64,000 bases of DNA from Pseudomonadota bacterium (GTDB lineage: Bacteria > Myxococcota_A > Polyangia > GCA-2747355), in contig JADJDT010000002.1 in NCBI GenBank assembly GCA_016702545.1, positions 372,001 to 436,000 of the forward strand, read 5' to 3'. The translations under genes were made by a program, and so were the position numbers. The notes under the pieces are model-generated. The model was not told the DNA's origin. It saw only the letters and a list, made by a program, of their open reading frames with translations, and searched no databases. How positions within the stretch are numbered: position 1 is the stretch's first letter; the number at the start of each line of letters is the position of its first letter. Positions 54,781-64,000 of the stretch are shown here, in pieces.

Positions 54781-55392
54781 TCACGCTAAAGCCTGGGCCA
54801 GGTCGCGGTACTCTTCAAGCTCGCCTCGCAAATGTTCCAGGGCGTAACGCATGCGGCTCTTGACCGTGTTCTCGGGCGCGGCCACCACCTCGGCGATCTC
54901 GCGGAACGAAAGACCCGAGACCTCGCGCAAGAGGAAGACCTCGCGCTGCTCGGGGTTCATCACCTCGAGGGCTCGCTGCAGGCGCTCGCCGAGCTCGCGG
55001 CTAATGGCCAGGCGCTCGACGTCGGGCGCGCCGTTGGTCTGGGCGTCACCCAGCGTCGGACCGTCAGCGGCGCCGTCGCGCAGCAGCGGCTGGTCGAGCG
55101 AGGTGACCAGGCGCAACCTGTTCCGCCGTCCGTGGTCGGCGCAGAGGTTACGCGCGATCGTGTAGAGCCAGGTCGTCAGCTTGGCCTCGGGCCGGTAGCT
55201 GTCGGCGTGGTGGACCAGCCGCAGAAAGGTCTCTTGCAGCAGGTCCTCGGCGGCGGCGCGATTTCCGACCTGGCGCAGCAGGAAGGCGAAGACCGGCCGC
55301 CGATGCCGCTCCAAGAGCGTAGCGAAGGCGGCCACCTCGCCCTGCTGGAAGGCGAGCATCAGGGCTTCGTCACTGCTTGGGTTGAGCTCCAC
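54781..55392 (-). CDS. ECF-subfamily RNA polymerase sigma factor
   Basis: This protein is about 203 residues. Region 2 is AFATLLERHRRPVFAFLLRQ, then AAEDLLQETFLRLVHHADSY and TWLYTIARNLCADHGRR. Region 4 is LEVMNPEQREVFLLREVSGL with REIAEVVAAPENTVKSRMRY as the helix-turn-helix. GTG 55392 is preferred. ATG 55452 is possible but lies deeper in the helicase gene, whose 3' end (55370) it overlaps in either case. It is first in a sigma, anti-sigma, aspartyl protease operon. Confidence 0.9.
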   Translation of the reverse strand: MELNPSSDEALMLAFQQGEVAAFATLLERHRRPVFAFLLRQVGNRAAAEDLLQETFLRLVHHADSYRPEAKLTTWLYTIARNLCADHGRRNRLRLVTSLDQPLLRDGAADGPTLGDAQTNGAPDVERLAISRELGERLQRALEVMNPEQREVFLLREVSGLSFREIAEVVAAPENTVKSRMRYALEHLRGELEEYRDLAQALA

Positions 55393-56719
55393 GCCGGGAT
55401 CCGCTGCTGGTGGCGCCGCGCGGGCCGCTGCGCGCGAAGGAGGCTCCCACACTACCGCCGCGCCTCCCGCGGTCGCAAGGGGCAGGCGCCCCCGAGCGGG
55501 TGGCCGGGCGCTGGGCGGGTCGACGCTCGTGGGCGGTGTCGTGGCGCGCCAGCGGGCGGCCGTCGACGGTGCGGCGCGGAATCGGCGCGCCGATCAGGCG
55601 CTCGATCGCCCGCACCAGCGCGTCGTCGTCGCGGGTGACGAAGGTGATCGCCTGGCCGCTCAACCCCGAGCGTCCGGTGCGGCCGAGGCGATGCGTGTAG
55701 GCCTCTGGCGTGACGGGAACGTCGAAGTTGACGACGTGAGAGACGGCGGCGACATCGATGCCGCGCGCCGCGATGTCGGTCGCCACCAGCACGTCGAAGC
55801 TCTTGCGGCGGAAGCCCTCCATCGCGCGGTCGCGCTGGGCCTGAGACATGTTGCCCTGCAGCGCCACCGCGCGGTGCCCGTTCTTGGCCAGCGCGAGCGC
55901 CAGGCGCTTGGCGCGGTGCTTGGTGCGACTGAAGACGATCGCCGAGGTGCAAGCCTGATCACGCAGCAGCGTCTCGAGCGTGCTCAGCTTGTCCGGCTCG
56001 TCGGTCGGACAGAGGACGTGCTGCACCGTGTCCACCGGCGCCACGGTGGCCAGCTCGACGACATGGGGTGTGCGCAAGAGCTGATTGGCGAGGCCGCGGA
56101 TCTCCTGCGGCATCGTCGCCGAGAAGAGCATGTTCTGTCGCTGGGCGGGCAGGGCGCTCAGGATCCGCCGCAGGTCGGGGAGGAAGCCCATGTCGAACAT
56201 GTGGTCGGCCTCGTCGAGCACCAGTGTGCGCACGCGGCCGAGCTGCACGTGTCCCTGCCGCATCAGGTCCACCAGTCGCCCGGGGCAGGCCACGATCACG
56301 GCCGGGTGCCGGCGCAGGCCGTCGATCTGGGCGCGCGACGAAACCCCGCCGTAAATCAGCTGCGTGCTGCAGCGCAGGTGGGCCGCCAGCCGCCGCAGCT
56401 CCGCCTCGACCTGCTGCGCCAGCTCGCGGGTCGGTTCGAGAATCAGCGCGTGCGGCCCGGGGCCGCGTTCGGTGGCGATCTGCTGCAGGATCGGCAAGGC
56501 GAAGGCCGCCGTCTTACCGGTACCGGTCTGCGCCAGCCCCAGGATGTCGCGTCGCGCCATCGCGGCGGGCAGCGTGGCGAGCTGGATCGGGCGCGGCTCG
56601 GTGAAGCCCGCGCCGGCCAGGCCACGGAGCAGCTCGGGCACGAGGCCAAAGGACGCGAAGCCCAAGGATTCGGCGCCCGAAGCCGGTGGTTCGTTGTTAG
56701 CGGTCGTTTCCATCAGCAC
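55370..56719 (-). CDS. DEAD-box ATP-dependent RNA helicase (RhlE-like)
   Basis: This 449-residue protein has all the DEAD-box motifs: F and Q upstream (SFGLVPELLRGL, PRPIQ), AQTGTGKT (motif I), PTRELA, TPGR as CPGR, DEAD in VLDEADHMFD, SAT, DIAARGIDV and HRLGRTGR. The C-terminal tail is Arg/Gly/Ser-rich and basic, as in RNA-binding tails of RhlE. It is likely an RNA remodelling enzyme. Its 3' end overlaps the start of the sigma factor gene. Confidence 0.95.
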   Translation of the reverse strand: MLMETTANNEPPASGAESLGFASFGLVPELLRGLAGAGFTEPRPIQLATLPAAMARRDILGLAQTGTGKTAAFALPILQQIATERGPGPHALILEPTRELAQQVEAELRRLAAHLRCSTQLIYGGVSSRAQIDGLRRHPAVIVACPGRLVDLMRQGHVQLGRVRTLVLDEADHMFDMGFLPDLRRILSALPAQRQNMLFSATMPQEIRGLANQLLRTPHVVELATVAPVDTVQHVLCPTDEPDKLSTLETLLRDQACTSAIVFSRTKHRAKRLALALAKNGHRAVALQGNMSQAQRDRAMEGFRRKSFDVLVATDIAARGIDVAAVSHVVNFDVPVTPEAYTHRLGRTGRSGLSGQAITFVTRDDDALVRAIERLIGAPIPRRTVDGRPLARHDTAHERRPAQRPATRSGAPAPCDRGRRGGSVGASFARSGPRGATSSGSRRGAQPKQ

Positions 56720-56970
56720 AATAAACTCCTAGCGGCCCTCGGGGCCCGCGCTGCGCGCGGCACACCCGTGGCCGAGCATCTGACCCACGCAACAGTGCAG
56801 GCGAGACTTCGTTGAATCAGGCGCGCTGGACCGACGAGACCGTCGTGCCAGCCTGTTGAGCGCCTTATGCGGTGACGCTGCGTAGCGACGACCGGCCGGG
56901 CGCGGGGCCCTGCCTGCCGTGCTCATCGAGCGGACAGCGCGCACCTTCTAGCACGGTCGGCCGCAGCGCG

Positions 56971-57153
56971 CTAGTCCCAACACAAGCGCGTCCCGCGCTT
57001 GCTTTGGGCCTAGATATGACTCAGGGGGCTTTCGCAAAGCCCCCTCGTCGCGGGGAGTGAATCCCCGCGACTTCACCCCATAACGCTCGCCTGTCGGCTC
57101 GTCTAGCCCAAAAACAAACGGCTTGCGCTCGAACGCGCTTGTTTTCGGGCTAG
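56971..57153. repeat. Composite hairpin repeat, copy 1
   Basis: There are five nested hairpins in order: CTAGTCCC-AACACAAGCGCG to TTTGGGCCTAG; AGGGGGCTTTCGCAAAGCCCCCT; TCGCGGGGAGTGAATCCCCGCGA; CCCCATAACGCTCGCCTGTC (weak); and GCCCAAAAACAAACGG to GCTTGTTTTCGGGCTAG. Other copies lie at 59853-60035 and 63857-64000 (inverted), with remnants at 533 and 63150-63186. Its right part encodes the last residues and TAG of the DUF2085 gene. The rest of the gap 56720-56970 shows nothing. Confidence 0.9.
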
Positions 57154-57543
57154 TAGCAGCGTGCCTGCCGCGCCGGCCGCGAGCAGCGCGAGCTGGATCG
57201 CGAGCAGCTCACCCGGGGGGTCACGCCAGTGCAGGAAGATGGTGCGGCCGAGGGCCAGACCGAGCAGGGCGCCGCTCCACAGGCGCGTCGCGCGCGGGCT
57301 CGGCGCGCCGAGCCGGGCCCGGCTCCAATCCAGCAACGCGGGGAACGCCCCGCCGAGCGCCAGCACCGCGTCGGCGGTGGGGTGCGGCCCGAGCCGCGCC
57401 CGCAGCAGCACCTGCAGCGCGAGCACCAGCAGCAGCGTCGGATAGAGCGCTGCGCAGCGCGCGCAGAGGGCGATGCGCCAGCGGCCGACCGGCAGGTGCA
57501 GGCAGCGCGCGACGCTCGTGTCGCCCGCATGGGCGAGCCACAC
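57103..57543 (-). CDS. DUF2085 membrane protein
   Basis: This protein is about 146 residues. The motif HLPVGRWRIALCARCAALYP matches the C-x-L/R-CARC-x-x-LY heart of DUF2085, followed by about three to four hydrophobic segments. The GTG start at 57543 is the best seen; upstream sequence is repeat element 57587-57709. The last 16 codons (ARKQARSSASRLFLG and stop) are read out of the terminal hairpin of the composite repeat, so the native C terminus has been replaced or extended by the repeat. Function is unknown. Confidence 0.65.
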   Translation of the reverse strand: MWLAHAGDTSVARCLHLPVGRWRIALCARCAALYPTLLLVLALQVLLRARLGPHPTADAVLALGGAFPALLDWSRARLGAPSPRATRLWSGALLGLALGRTIFLHWRDPPGELLAIQLALLAAGAAGTLLLARKQARSSASRLFLG

Positions 57544-57586
57544 CGAGCGCAGCAACCGAGTGGGCTCAGTACAGCGTAGCGGAACG

Positions 57587-57709
57587 AAGTGATCAGCTCG
57601 CGAAGGGCTGGGCGCCGAGGGCAAGGCGCGCCGACGCCGAAATACTCGGGGTATTTCCAGGAGGCGCAACGCCGCCCCTCGGCGTCCAGAACGAGCGAGG
57701 TGGTCACTT
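57587..57709. repeat. MITE-like element, AATACT-core family, copy
   Basis: The ends AAGTGATCAGCTCGC and GCGAGGTGGTCACTT are imperfect inverted repeats. Inner inverted blocks are GGGCGCCGAGGG and CCCCTCGGCG, with the core AATACTCGGGGTATTT. It aligns with 562-668 (minus strand), and its core aligns with 2888-3045. Confidence 0.8.
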
Positions 57710-57729
57710 CCTTCCGGGGAGCTGTACTT

Positions 57730-57880
57730 AGGACCCGCTCGGAAATAACTCATCCATCTGGCCGGCGCCCCCCCCCCGGGGGGGGGGGCGCGGCGCCCCG
57801 CCCCACCCCCCCGCCTTCCCCGGGGGGCGGGCCCCCTGCCCGGCGGCGCCCAGCTGCTCGAGCTTTCGAGCGGGTCCTTA
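57730..57880. repeat. Second copy of the 22-bp-TIR element, interior degenerate to G/C runs
   Basis: The ends AGGACCCGCTCGGAAATAAC (57730 onward) and GAGCTTTCGAGCGGGTCCT (to 57878) match the element at 2888-3045 in inverse orientation, as does the inner CATCCATCTGGCCGGC. The interior, however, is C and G homopolymer. The ksgA stop codon TAA (minus strand) lies in its right end (CGGGTCCTTA). Confidence 0.85.
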
Positions 57881-58803
57881 GTCGGCCGCATCGTCGGCGA
57901 GGTCCAGCGCGGGCCCCAGGGTATCCGCCGCGCTCGCCGCGCTCCCTGGCGCTGGGGCGGGCAGGGCCTGGGCCAGTGCCGCGAACTGCGCGACGGTGAG
58001 TGTCTCGGCCCGGGCCCGCGGATCGATGCCGCATTCCGCCAGCGCCGCGGCGACGGCGTGCTCGGGAAAGGCCGCGCTGAGGGCCCGCAGCAGGGTCTTG
58101 CGGCGCATGCCGAAGGCCGTGCGCACGGTCAGCCGCAGCGCTGCGTCGTCCGCCGGCGCGCGCGGCACGGTGCGGAAATCGAGGCGAATCACCGTCGAGT
58201 CGACGCGGGGCGCCGGAACGAAGGCGCCCCGCCCCACCTGGAGGCAAGTCTGCAGGTCAGCGTGCTGCTGCAGCAGCACGCTGGGCACACCATAGCGGCG
58301 CGAGCCCGGCCCGGCGACGAGGCGTTGCGCCAGCTCGCGCTGCAGCATCACCGTCGCCGAGCGCAGGTGCGCGCGTGCCTCCAGCAGCCGGAAGAGCAGC
58401 GGGCTGGCGATGTTGTAGGGCAGATTGCCCACCACCACCAGGCGCTCCGCGCTGCCGACCGCCGCGAAGTCGAAGGTCAGGGCGTTGGCCTCGACGATCG
58501 TCACCGACGCTGCCCCGGCGAAGGCCTGGCGCAGCAGCGAGGCCAGCTCGCGGTCGCGCTCGATCGCCAGCACCCGCGCGGCGCGTGCCGCCAGCGCGCC
58601 GGTGAGCGCACCGAGGCCCGCGCCGATCTCGACGACCACGTCCGTCGGTTGGATCGCGGCGGCCTCGACGATGCGCGCGACGACGCGGGGGTCGTGGAGA
58701 AAATTTTGGCCCCAGCTCTTCTTGGCCTGTCGGCCGTGCTGGCGCAGCAGCTCGGCTGCACCCGCTAGCGCCGGTGCGATCGTGTCAATGTCGCCCGCGC
58801 GCA

Positions 58804-58807
<4 letters not shown>
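57878..58807 (-). CDS. ksgA: 16S rRNA dimethyladenosine transferase KsgA
   Basis: This protein is about 309 residues and methylates two adenosines near the 3' end of 16S rRNA. Motifs are KSWGQNFLHDPRVVARIV, VVVEIGAGLGALTGAL (SAM site), VVVGNLPYNIASPLLFRLL (catalytic NLPY) and the C-terminal RRKTLLRAL. ATG 58807 (or 58804) overlaps the tsaD stop. The TAA stop is inside the end of a repeat element. Confidence 0.95.
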
Positions 58808-59817
<1,010 letters not shown>

Positions 59818-59852
59818 GGGGAGTCGTCGGAGCGCGCCGGCCAGGGACGCGT

Positions 59853-60035
59853 TCTAGACCCAAAACAAGCGCGTCCCGCGCTCGTTTTGGGTCCGAAAAA
59901 TGATTCAGGGGGCTTTCGCAAAGCCCCCTCTTCGCGGGGAGTGAACCCCCGCGACTTCACCCCATAACGCTCGCCTGTCGGCTCGTCTAGCCCGAAAAAA
60001 GCGGGTCGCGCGCAAACCCGCCTGTCTTCGGGCTA
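59853..60035. repeat. Composite hairpin repeat, copy 2
   Basis: It has the same five-hairpin order as 56971-57153, starting CTAGACCCAAAACAAGCGCG and ending TCTTCGGGCTA. It lies 36 bp upstream of tsaD and runs directly into the element at 60043. Confidence 0.9.
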
Positions 60036-60042
60036 AAGATTC

Positions 60043-60238
60043 CTGTAATCGTTCACGGCCCTCAATGCGCGCCATTGCAGGCGAAGCTCGGATCCCCTGC
60101 ACGCGAGCGCGACCAAGCGCTCGCGCGGCGCACTACTTGTTGTGCGCCGGACTTGGGGGTGGGCCCCCGAAAAGTCACACCCAATCGTCGAGGCGGTCGG
60201 GGCGGGGGGATGGATCATCCCCCCGTGAACGATTACAG
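60043..60238. repeat. 196-bp element with perfect 16-bp terminal inverted repeats
   Basis: CTGTAATCGTTCACGG (60043-60058) is the exact inverse of CCGTGAACGATTACAG (60223-60238). The interior has further hairpins (GAGCGCGACC-AAGCGCTCGC and GGGGGATGGATCATCCCCC). The response regulator stop codon (TAA, minus strand) lies within the right repeat. No coding capacity. Confidence 0.85.
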
Positions 60239-62995
60239 ATTCCTCAACACCGCGGCGATGTCGCGCGTGTGCTCGCAGCGCGGGCAGAGCCGGAGGTACT
60301 TCTCGTAGGCTGCGCGGGCCGCCCGCCGGTTGCCGCGGTCCTGCAACACCGCGCCAATCACGAGCTGTGCCGCGGGGGCGTCGGCTTGGGCCGCCTCTGC
60401 GCGCCGCGCCAGCGTCAGCGCCTCGTCGTAGCGTCCATGGTTCAGCGCGTCCAAGGCGAGCTGCTCCAGGGCCTCCCACCCCGTGGGATCGAGCGTCACG
60501 GCCTGCCGCCACAGCGCGAGGGCGCGCTGCCGCTGCTGGTGGCTCAGCCTTCGCGCCTGTGCCACCAGCTCGCCGTAGCCGGCAGTGGTGGGCTTCGGAC
60601 CAGCGCTCGGGTCTTCCGTGGCTGGGGTCGGTCGCGCCACCGCAGGTGCCGGGCCCGGGAGGTCCGCGGCTCCGGCGTCAGCGGCGAGGCTCGGCGTGGG
60701 CGTCGTTGCGACGGCGCCGAGCACGGCCGAGCCCGCATCAGCCTGGAGTGGGTGCGCTACGACGGGTGCTGCGACCACGCCGACCCCGCCCCTCGGCGCC
60801 GCTGGTCGCGGGGGCGCCACCACCGCCAGGACCGCCGCCGGGGCCACCGGGCGCCGCGGCCGGTGTGACCACGCGACGACGAGACCGGCGCCGAGCGCCA
60901 ACGAGCCGACGACCAGTGCCCCCCACCTCCAGCGCGCGAGCCGCTGCTGGCGCTGGACGAAGAACTCGGTCGAGCTGCGGGTCCGCCGGAAGTCCGGTTG
61001 ATAGTCGGCCTGAAAGAAGGTCTCATTTTGGCTGTCGAGCGCCGGCTCATCAGCGGTGACGAGCGCGGCGTCGGCCCGTCGGGCTGTCGCCTCGCGCGTC
61101 GGCCCCGAGCTGGGTCTTGGTGGTGGCAGCCCCTCCGCGGTCGCGGCCGATCCTGCGGCGAGCGGCGGCGCGGGCGGCACCTCGTCGGCCTCGGGGACGC
61201 CAAGCGTGCCTGAGCGCGTGCGCGGCCGTGGCGTCCCTCGCGGTGGCGCGGTCGCCTCGTCCCACGCGCCTGGGCTCGGGGGCTGAGGGCTCGGGCTGGT
61301 GGCGGACTCCCCGCTCGCGCGCGAGCCGAGCGCTGGGGTCGGGGCGCGGTCGCGGCCGAGCGACCAGCCGCTGGCGGTGATCCGGCGTTGTCCCCGCGGG
61401 CCGGTAGCCGCCGGCGCGGGCGCCCGCAGGCCACCGCCGGGCGTGGTCCTGACGCGGGGCAGCGCCGGCGAGGTGGGGGCACCCGAGCCACGCTCGGCGG
61501 TCGGACGGCGGCCGCGCGCGGGCGCGGGCGCGGGCGTGGCCGGGGGGCTCGCCGGGGAGGTCGCCACGACCTGGCTGCCCAAGGGCGGGGTGCGGTCGCC
61601 AACACCCGGCCCGCTCAGTGGCGGGGCGGTAGGTAGCGGGGGCGGCGCCGGCAGCGGGGTGAACGCGGTGACCCGAAACGGGGCGCCGGTGCCGGGCGCC
61701 GTGGCGATCGCGTGCAGCCCTCCGGCCGCGACCCCGCGCTCGGCACCGGAGGCGGTGTCGCCCCCAGGGCCTGGCCGTCCTTCGGCGTCGGTGTAGGGGT
61801 CAGCGGCATCCAGCGCGGGTGCCATTGCCGGGTCGGCGCTGCCGGCAATCGCCTCCGCCTCGACGGCGCGCGCGAAGGCCTCGCCACCATCGGCCGGCGC
61901 CGCCGCCGACGACGATGGCTCGCCCGGCGCCGTCTCCATCAGGCCGTCGCGCTCGAAGCGCTCGGTGCCCCACATGCGCGGCTCCAGCGGCGCTGCGCTG
62001 GGCGGCGCTGCGGCCGTCTCGTGGATCAGTCCGTCGAAGTACAAGCGCCCGATGATCGTCAACGCCTCGATGTCGTCGTAGTCGCAGGCGTCCACTACCT
62101 GGAGCAGGGTGCGCTCGCCGTCGAACAGGCGCAGCACGGCGTTGACCTCGTCCGGGATGTCGCCCAGGCGCTCACCGAGCTGCTTGAAGTCGACGTCGAA
62201 GACGGTCTCGAGCGGCGGCAGCTGCTCGAGCAGCTTGCTCCACTGGTCGGCGCGGCGCAGGCCCTCTGCCAGAATCGCGTGGTTGGCCAGGCCGATCATG
62301 TCCTTGCGGCGCACGGCCTTCAGCTCGCTCTCGAAGCGCCCCACGGTGCACGCCAGCATGCGGTAGACGGCGGCCGCGCCCTCCAGCGCTCCTAGCTCGG
62401 CGTCGACGAGCTTGCCATCGCGGAAGAACAGCGTCCCCTGCTGCTCGGGCGGGGCGCTCAGGCGCACGACCCCGGACTTGCGTCCGAGCTCCATCACCTG
62501 GACCACGTCGACCAGCGGCATCTCGCTCAGATCGCCGGCGAAGGGCCCGCTGTGGCTACCCTGCGCCAGGTGCTCGCGCTGCCGGCGGTCGAGCGCCATG
62601 CGCACGCGCGCCACGACGTCCTTGATGAAGATCGGCTTGGTCAGATAGTCGTCGGCGCCGAGCTGCAGCGCGTGCAGCCGCGTCTCTGCCGACAGGTCAC
62701 TGCCAATGATCACGAGCGGCAGCTCCTGCCACGCCTCGGCCTCGCGCACGCGCTGGCAGAGGCCGAAGCCGTCGGTACCGGGATGGCTGGTGTCGATGAT
62801 CACGAGGTCGGGCAGCGCGACGCTCAGCCGCTCCCAGGCCGGTTGGTTACCCAGGGCGCACTCGACGAAGAAGCCCGCCTGGCGCAGGCTGATCTCGAGC
62901 ACATGACGGCCCTGTTCGTCGGCATCGACGAGCAGCAGGTTGACTCTGCTCAAGTGCGCAGCCCCTCCGCCCGCTGCCGAGCGACCCTGGCTCAC
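60233..62995 (-). CDS. Response regulator with DUF4388 (PATAN) domain, transmembrane segment and TPR tail
   Basis: This protein has 920 residues. Residues 18-135 are a receiver with acidic pocket D24/D26, phosphoacceptor D68 (DLVIIDTSHPG) and K120 (DDYLTKP). Residues about 150-330 are DUF4388 (GDLSEMPLVDVVQVMELGRK, GTLFFRDGKLVDAELG). A long Pro/Ala/Ser/Thr linker follows, then a transmembrane helix (WGALVVGSLALGAGLVVAW) and a C-terminal TPR segment (ALWRQAVTLDPTGWEALEQL). DUF4388 fused to receivers is common in Myxococcota. No histidine kinase is nearby. Its stop codon is inside the element at 60043-60238. Confidence 0.85.
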   Translation of the reverse strand: MSQGRSAAGGGAAHLSRVNLLLVDADEQGRHVLEISLRQAGFFVECALGNQPAWERLSVALPDLVIIDTSHPGTDGFGLCQRVREAEAWQELPLVIIGSDLSAETRLHALQLGADDYLTKPIFIKDVVARVRMALDRRQREHLAQGSHSGPFAGDLSEMPLVDVVQVMELGRKSGVVRLSAPPEQQGTLFFRDGKLVDAELGALEGAAAVYRMLACTVGRFESELKAVRRKDMIGLANHAILAEGLRRADQWSKLLEQLPPLETVFDVDFKQLGERLGDIPDEVNAVLRLFDGERTLLQVVDACDYDDIEALTIIGRLYFDGLIHETAAAPPSAAPLEPRMWGTERFERDGLMETAPGEPSSSAAAPADGGEAFARAVEAEAIAGSADPAMAPALDAADPYTDAEGRPGPGGDTASGAERGVAAGGLHAIATAPGTGAPFRVTAFTPLPAPPPLPTAPPLSGPGVGDRTPPLGSQVVATSPASPPATPAPAPARGRRPTAERGSGAPTSPALPRVRTTPGGGLRAPAPAATGPRGQRRITASGWSLGRDRAPTPALGSRASGESATSPSPQPPSPGAWDEATAPPRGTPRPRTRSGTLGVPEADEVPPAPPLAAGSAATAEGLPPPRPSSGPTREATARRADAALVTADEPALDSQNETFFQADYQPDFRRTRSSTEFFVQRQQRLARWRWGALVVGSLALGAGLVVAWSHRPRRPVAPAAVLAVVAPPRPAAPRGGVGVVAAPVVAHPLQADAGSAVLGAVATTPTPSLAADAGAADLPGPAPAVARPTPATEDPSAGPKPTTAGYGELVAQARRLSHQQRQRALALWRQAVTLDPTGWEALEQLALDALNHGRYDEALTLARRAEAAQADAPAAQLVIGAVLQDRGNRRAARAAYEKYLRLCPRCEHTRDIAAVLRNL

Positions 62996-63183
62996 GGTAA
63001 CAAACGCCCAGAAGCGCTACAAGTTCGCCCGCCCCGCCCTCCGTGCCCGTCGGGCAGCGTTGCCGGTCGACCGAGTGGCGCCCCGCAGCAGGGGCCGCCG
63101 TCGCGCGCTCAACGCGCGCTCAAGGTGCCCAGGCCGACCGGCTCGCGACCGGCTCCGCTTTGAGAAAAGAACTTGCCTTCGGG

Positions 63184-63618
63184 CTAGCCGCCGACGATGT
63201 AGCGCTCGAGCTGCTCGATCAGCAGGCCCTTGGCGTTGATCACCGCCTTGACGACGTCGCCGATCGAGATCACGCCGACGACGATGTCGTGCTCGATCAC
63301 CGGCAGGTGCCGCACCCGCCGCTCGGTCATCAGCGCCATACACTCCTCGGCGGTGAGCTCGGGACCGACGTAGAAGACCTTACGCGTCATGATCTCCGCC
63401 ACTCGCGTCGTACGCGACGAGCGGTCCTTGAGGATCACGTTGCGGGTGTAGTCTCGCTCCGAGAGGATGCCCACCAGTCGCTGCTCGTCGAGCACGACCA
63501 GCGCGCCGATGCCCTTGTCGGACATCAGGCGAATCGCCTCGAACACCGTGCTCGCCGGCCCAATCGACCAGACTTCGTGCCCCTTGCTGCGCAGCAGGCT
63601 GCGAACCGTTTGCACCAT
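63184..63618 (-). CDS. Tandem CBS-domain protein
   Basis: This 144-residue protein contains two CBS motifs: VFEAIRLMSDKGIGALVVLD with GILSERDYTRNVI, and ECMALMTERRVRHLPVIE with GVISIGDVVKAVI. Stand-alone CBS pairs bind adenine nucleotides and act as energy sensors. The target is unknown. Its stop codon TAG is followed by CCCGAAGGCAAG, a degenerate end of the composite hairpin repeat. Confidence 0.92.
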   Translation of the reverse strand: MVQTVRSLLRSKGHEVWSIGPASTVFEAIRLMSDKGIGALVVLDEQRLVGILSERDYTRNVILKDRSSRTTRVAEIMTRKVFYVGPELTAEECMALMTERRVRHLPVIEHDIVVGVISIGDVVKAVINAKGLLIEQLERYIVGG

Positions 63619-63856
63619 CGGACGCCCTCGCTTTCTTCGGCCGGCTCCCGGCCGGCGGTCGCCATTGGCATGCCCGGGCCGCCCAGCCTACGGTGCGCGG
63701 ACGACAAGCTCAAGCGTGGCGCCTCCGACCTGCGGCGCCTCCGACCTGGCGAACCCGCATTCTTGACAGCGCGTCGGGCCCCTGGTCGTATTCTCCCCAT
63801 CATCGCCACGACCGGCGCGCAACCGCGGACCCGTATACGCCGAAGATGCAGAGGCT
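63619..63856. other. Upstream region of the CBS gene
   Basis: It holds the hairpin GGCCGG-CTCCC-GGCCGG near 63641-63656 and a duplicated GGCGCCTCCGACCTG at about 63718-63748. No gene is supported. Confidence 0.4.
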
Positions 63857-64000
63857 CTAGACCGAAAACAAGCGCGTTCGAGCGCAAGCCGTTTGTTTTC
63901 GGGCTAGACGAGCCGACAGGCGAGCGTTATGGGGTGAAGTCGCGGGGATTCACTCCCCGCGACGAGGGGGCTTTGCGAAAGCCCCCTGAGTGGTGCGATG
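63857..64000. repeat. Composite hairpin repeat, copy 3 (inverted, cut by window end)
   Basis: Reading on the minus strand it matches copies 1 and 2: AGGGGGCTTTCGCAAAGCCCCCTC, CGCGGGGAGTGAATCCCCGCG, the CTCGCCTGTCGGCTCGTCTAG stretch and the final CCGAAAACAAGCGCG hairpin. The left end at 63857 is CTAGACCGAAAACAAGCGCG. Confidence 0.9.

Overview
The window is very GC-rich (about 70 percent by eye) and carries genes typical of Myxococcota and related deltaproteobacterial lineages. These include a response regulator fused to a DUF4388 domain and a TPR tail, a quinol-type nitric oxide reductase, an ECF sigma/anti-sigma pair with a long Ala/Pro-rich anti-sigma, a TTG-rich start-codon usage and many dispersed hairpin repeats. 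The lineage is an inference. No rRNA or tRNA gene was recognised.

Layout: 0-0.7 kb, end of a nucleotidyltransferase and a HEPN/HepT-like partner. 0.8-2.8 kb, biotin genes bioC and bioB. 3.0-7.0 kb, a tightly coupled three-gene operon of unknown function (CoA-disulfide-reductase/rhodanese-like protein lacking both expected catalytic cysteines, plus two radical SAM proteins). 7.1-10.6 kb, a membrane protein and a TetR regulator directly upstream of qNor. 10.7-12.7 kb, vapBC and a UDG-like protein. 13.0-17.5 kb, carB and carA, followed by about 740 bp of G/C homopolymer that is probably not real sequence. 18.4-26.0 kb, CoA-transferase, M23 peptidase, recN, enolase and a lipoprotein. 26.1-31.3 kb, a giant helicase-nuclease. 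31.4-36.9 kb, an eight-gene arsenic operon. 37.1-39.1 kb, subunits of a sodium-pumping decarboxylase.

From 39.1 to 50.5 kb the window is accessory in character. It has exported proteins of unknown function, one of them an apparent class III aminotransferase with a signal peptide. It also has a broken IS200-like transposase, nucleotidyltransferase and nuclease genes, tandem repeats and several genes with frameshifts or an insertion. From 50.7 kb housekeeping genes return (RNase HII, NAD kinase, DEAD-box helicase, KsgA, TsaD), together with a sigma/anti-sigma/aspartyl-protease cassette, the DUF4388 response regulator and a CBS-domain protein.

The most unusual global feature is a set of short dispersed inverted-repeat elements. 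Six genes of quite different function (the HEPN gene, vapC, the DUF2085 gene, ksgA, the response regulator and the CBS gene) end on a stop codon that lies inside the terminal bases of such an element. The most interesting candidate systems are the two-radical-SAM operon at 3.0-7.0 kb and the exported aminotransferase-like gene pair at 40-42.6 kb.
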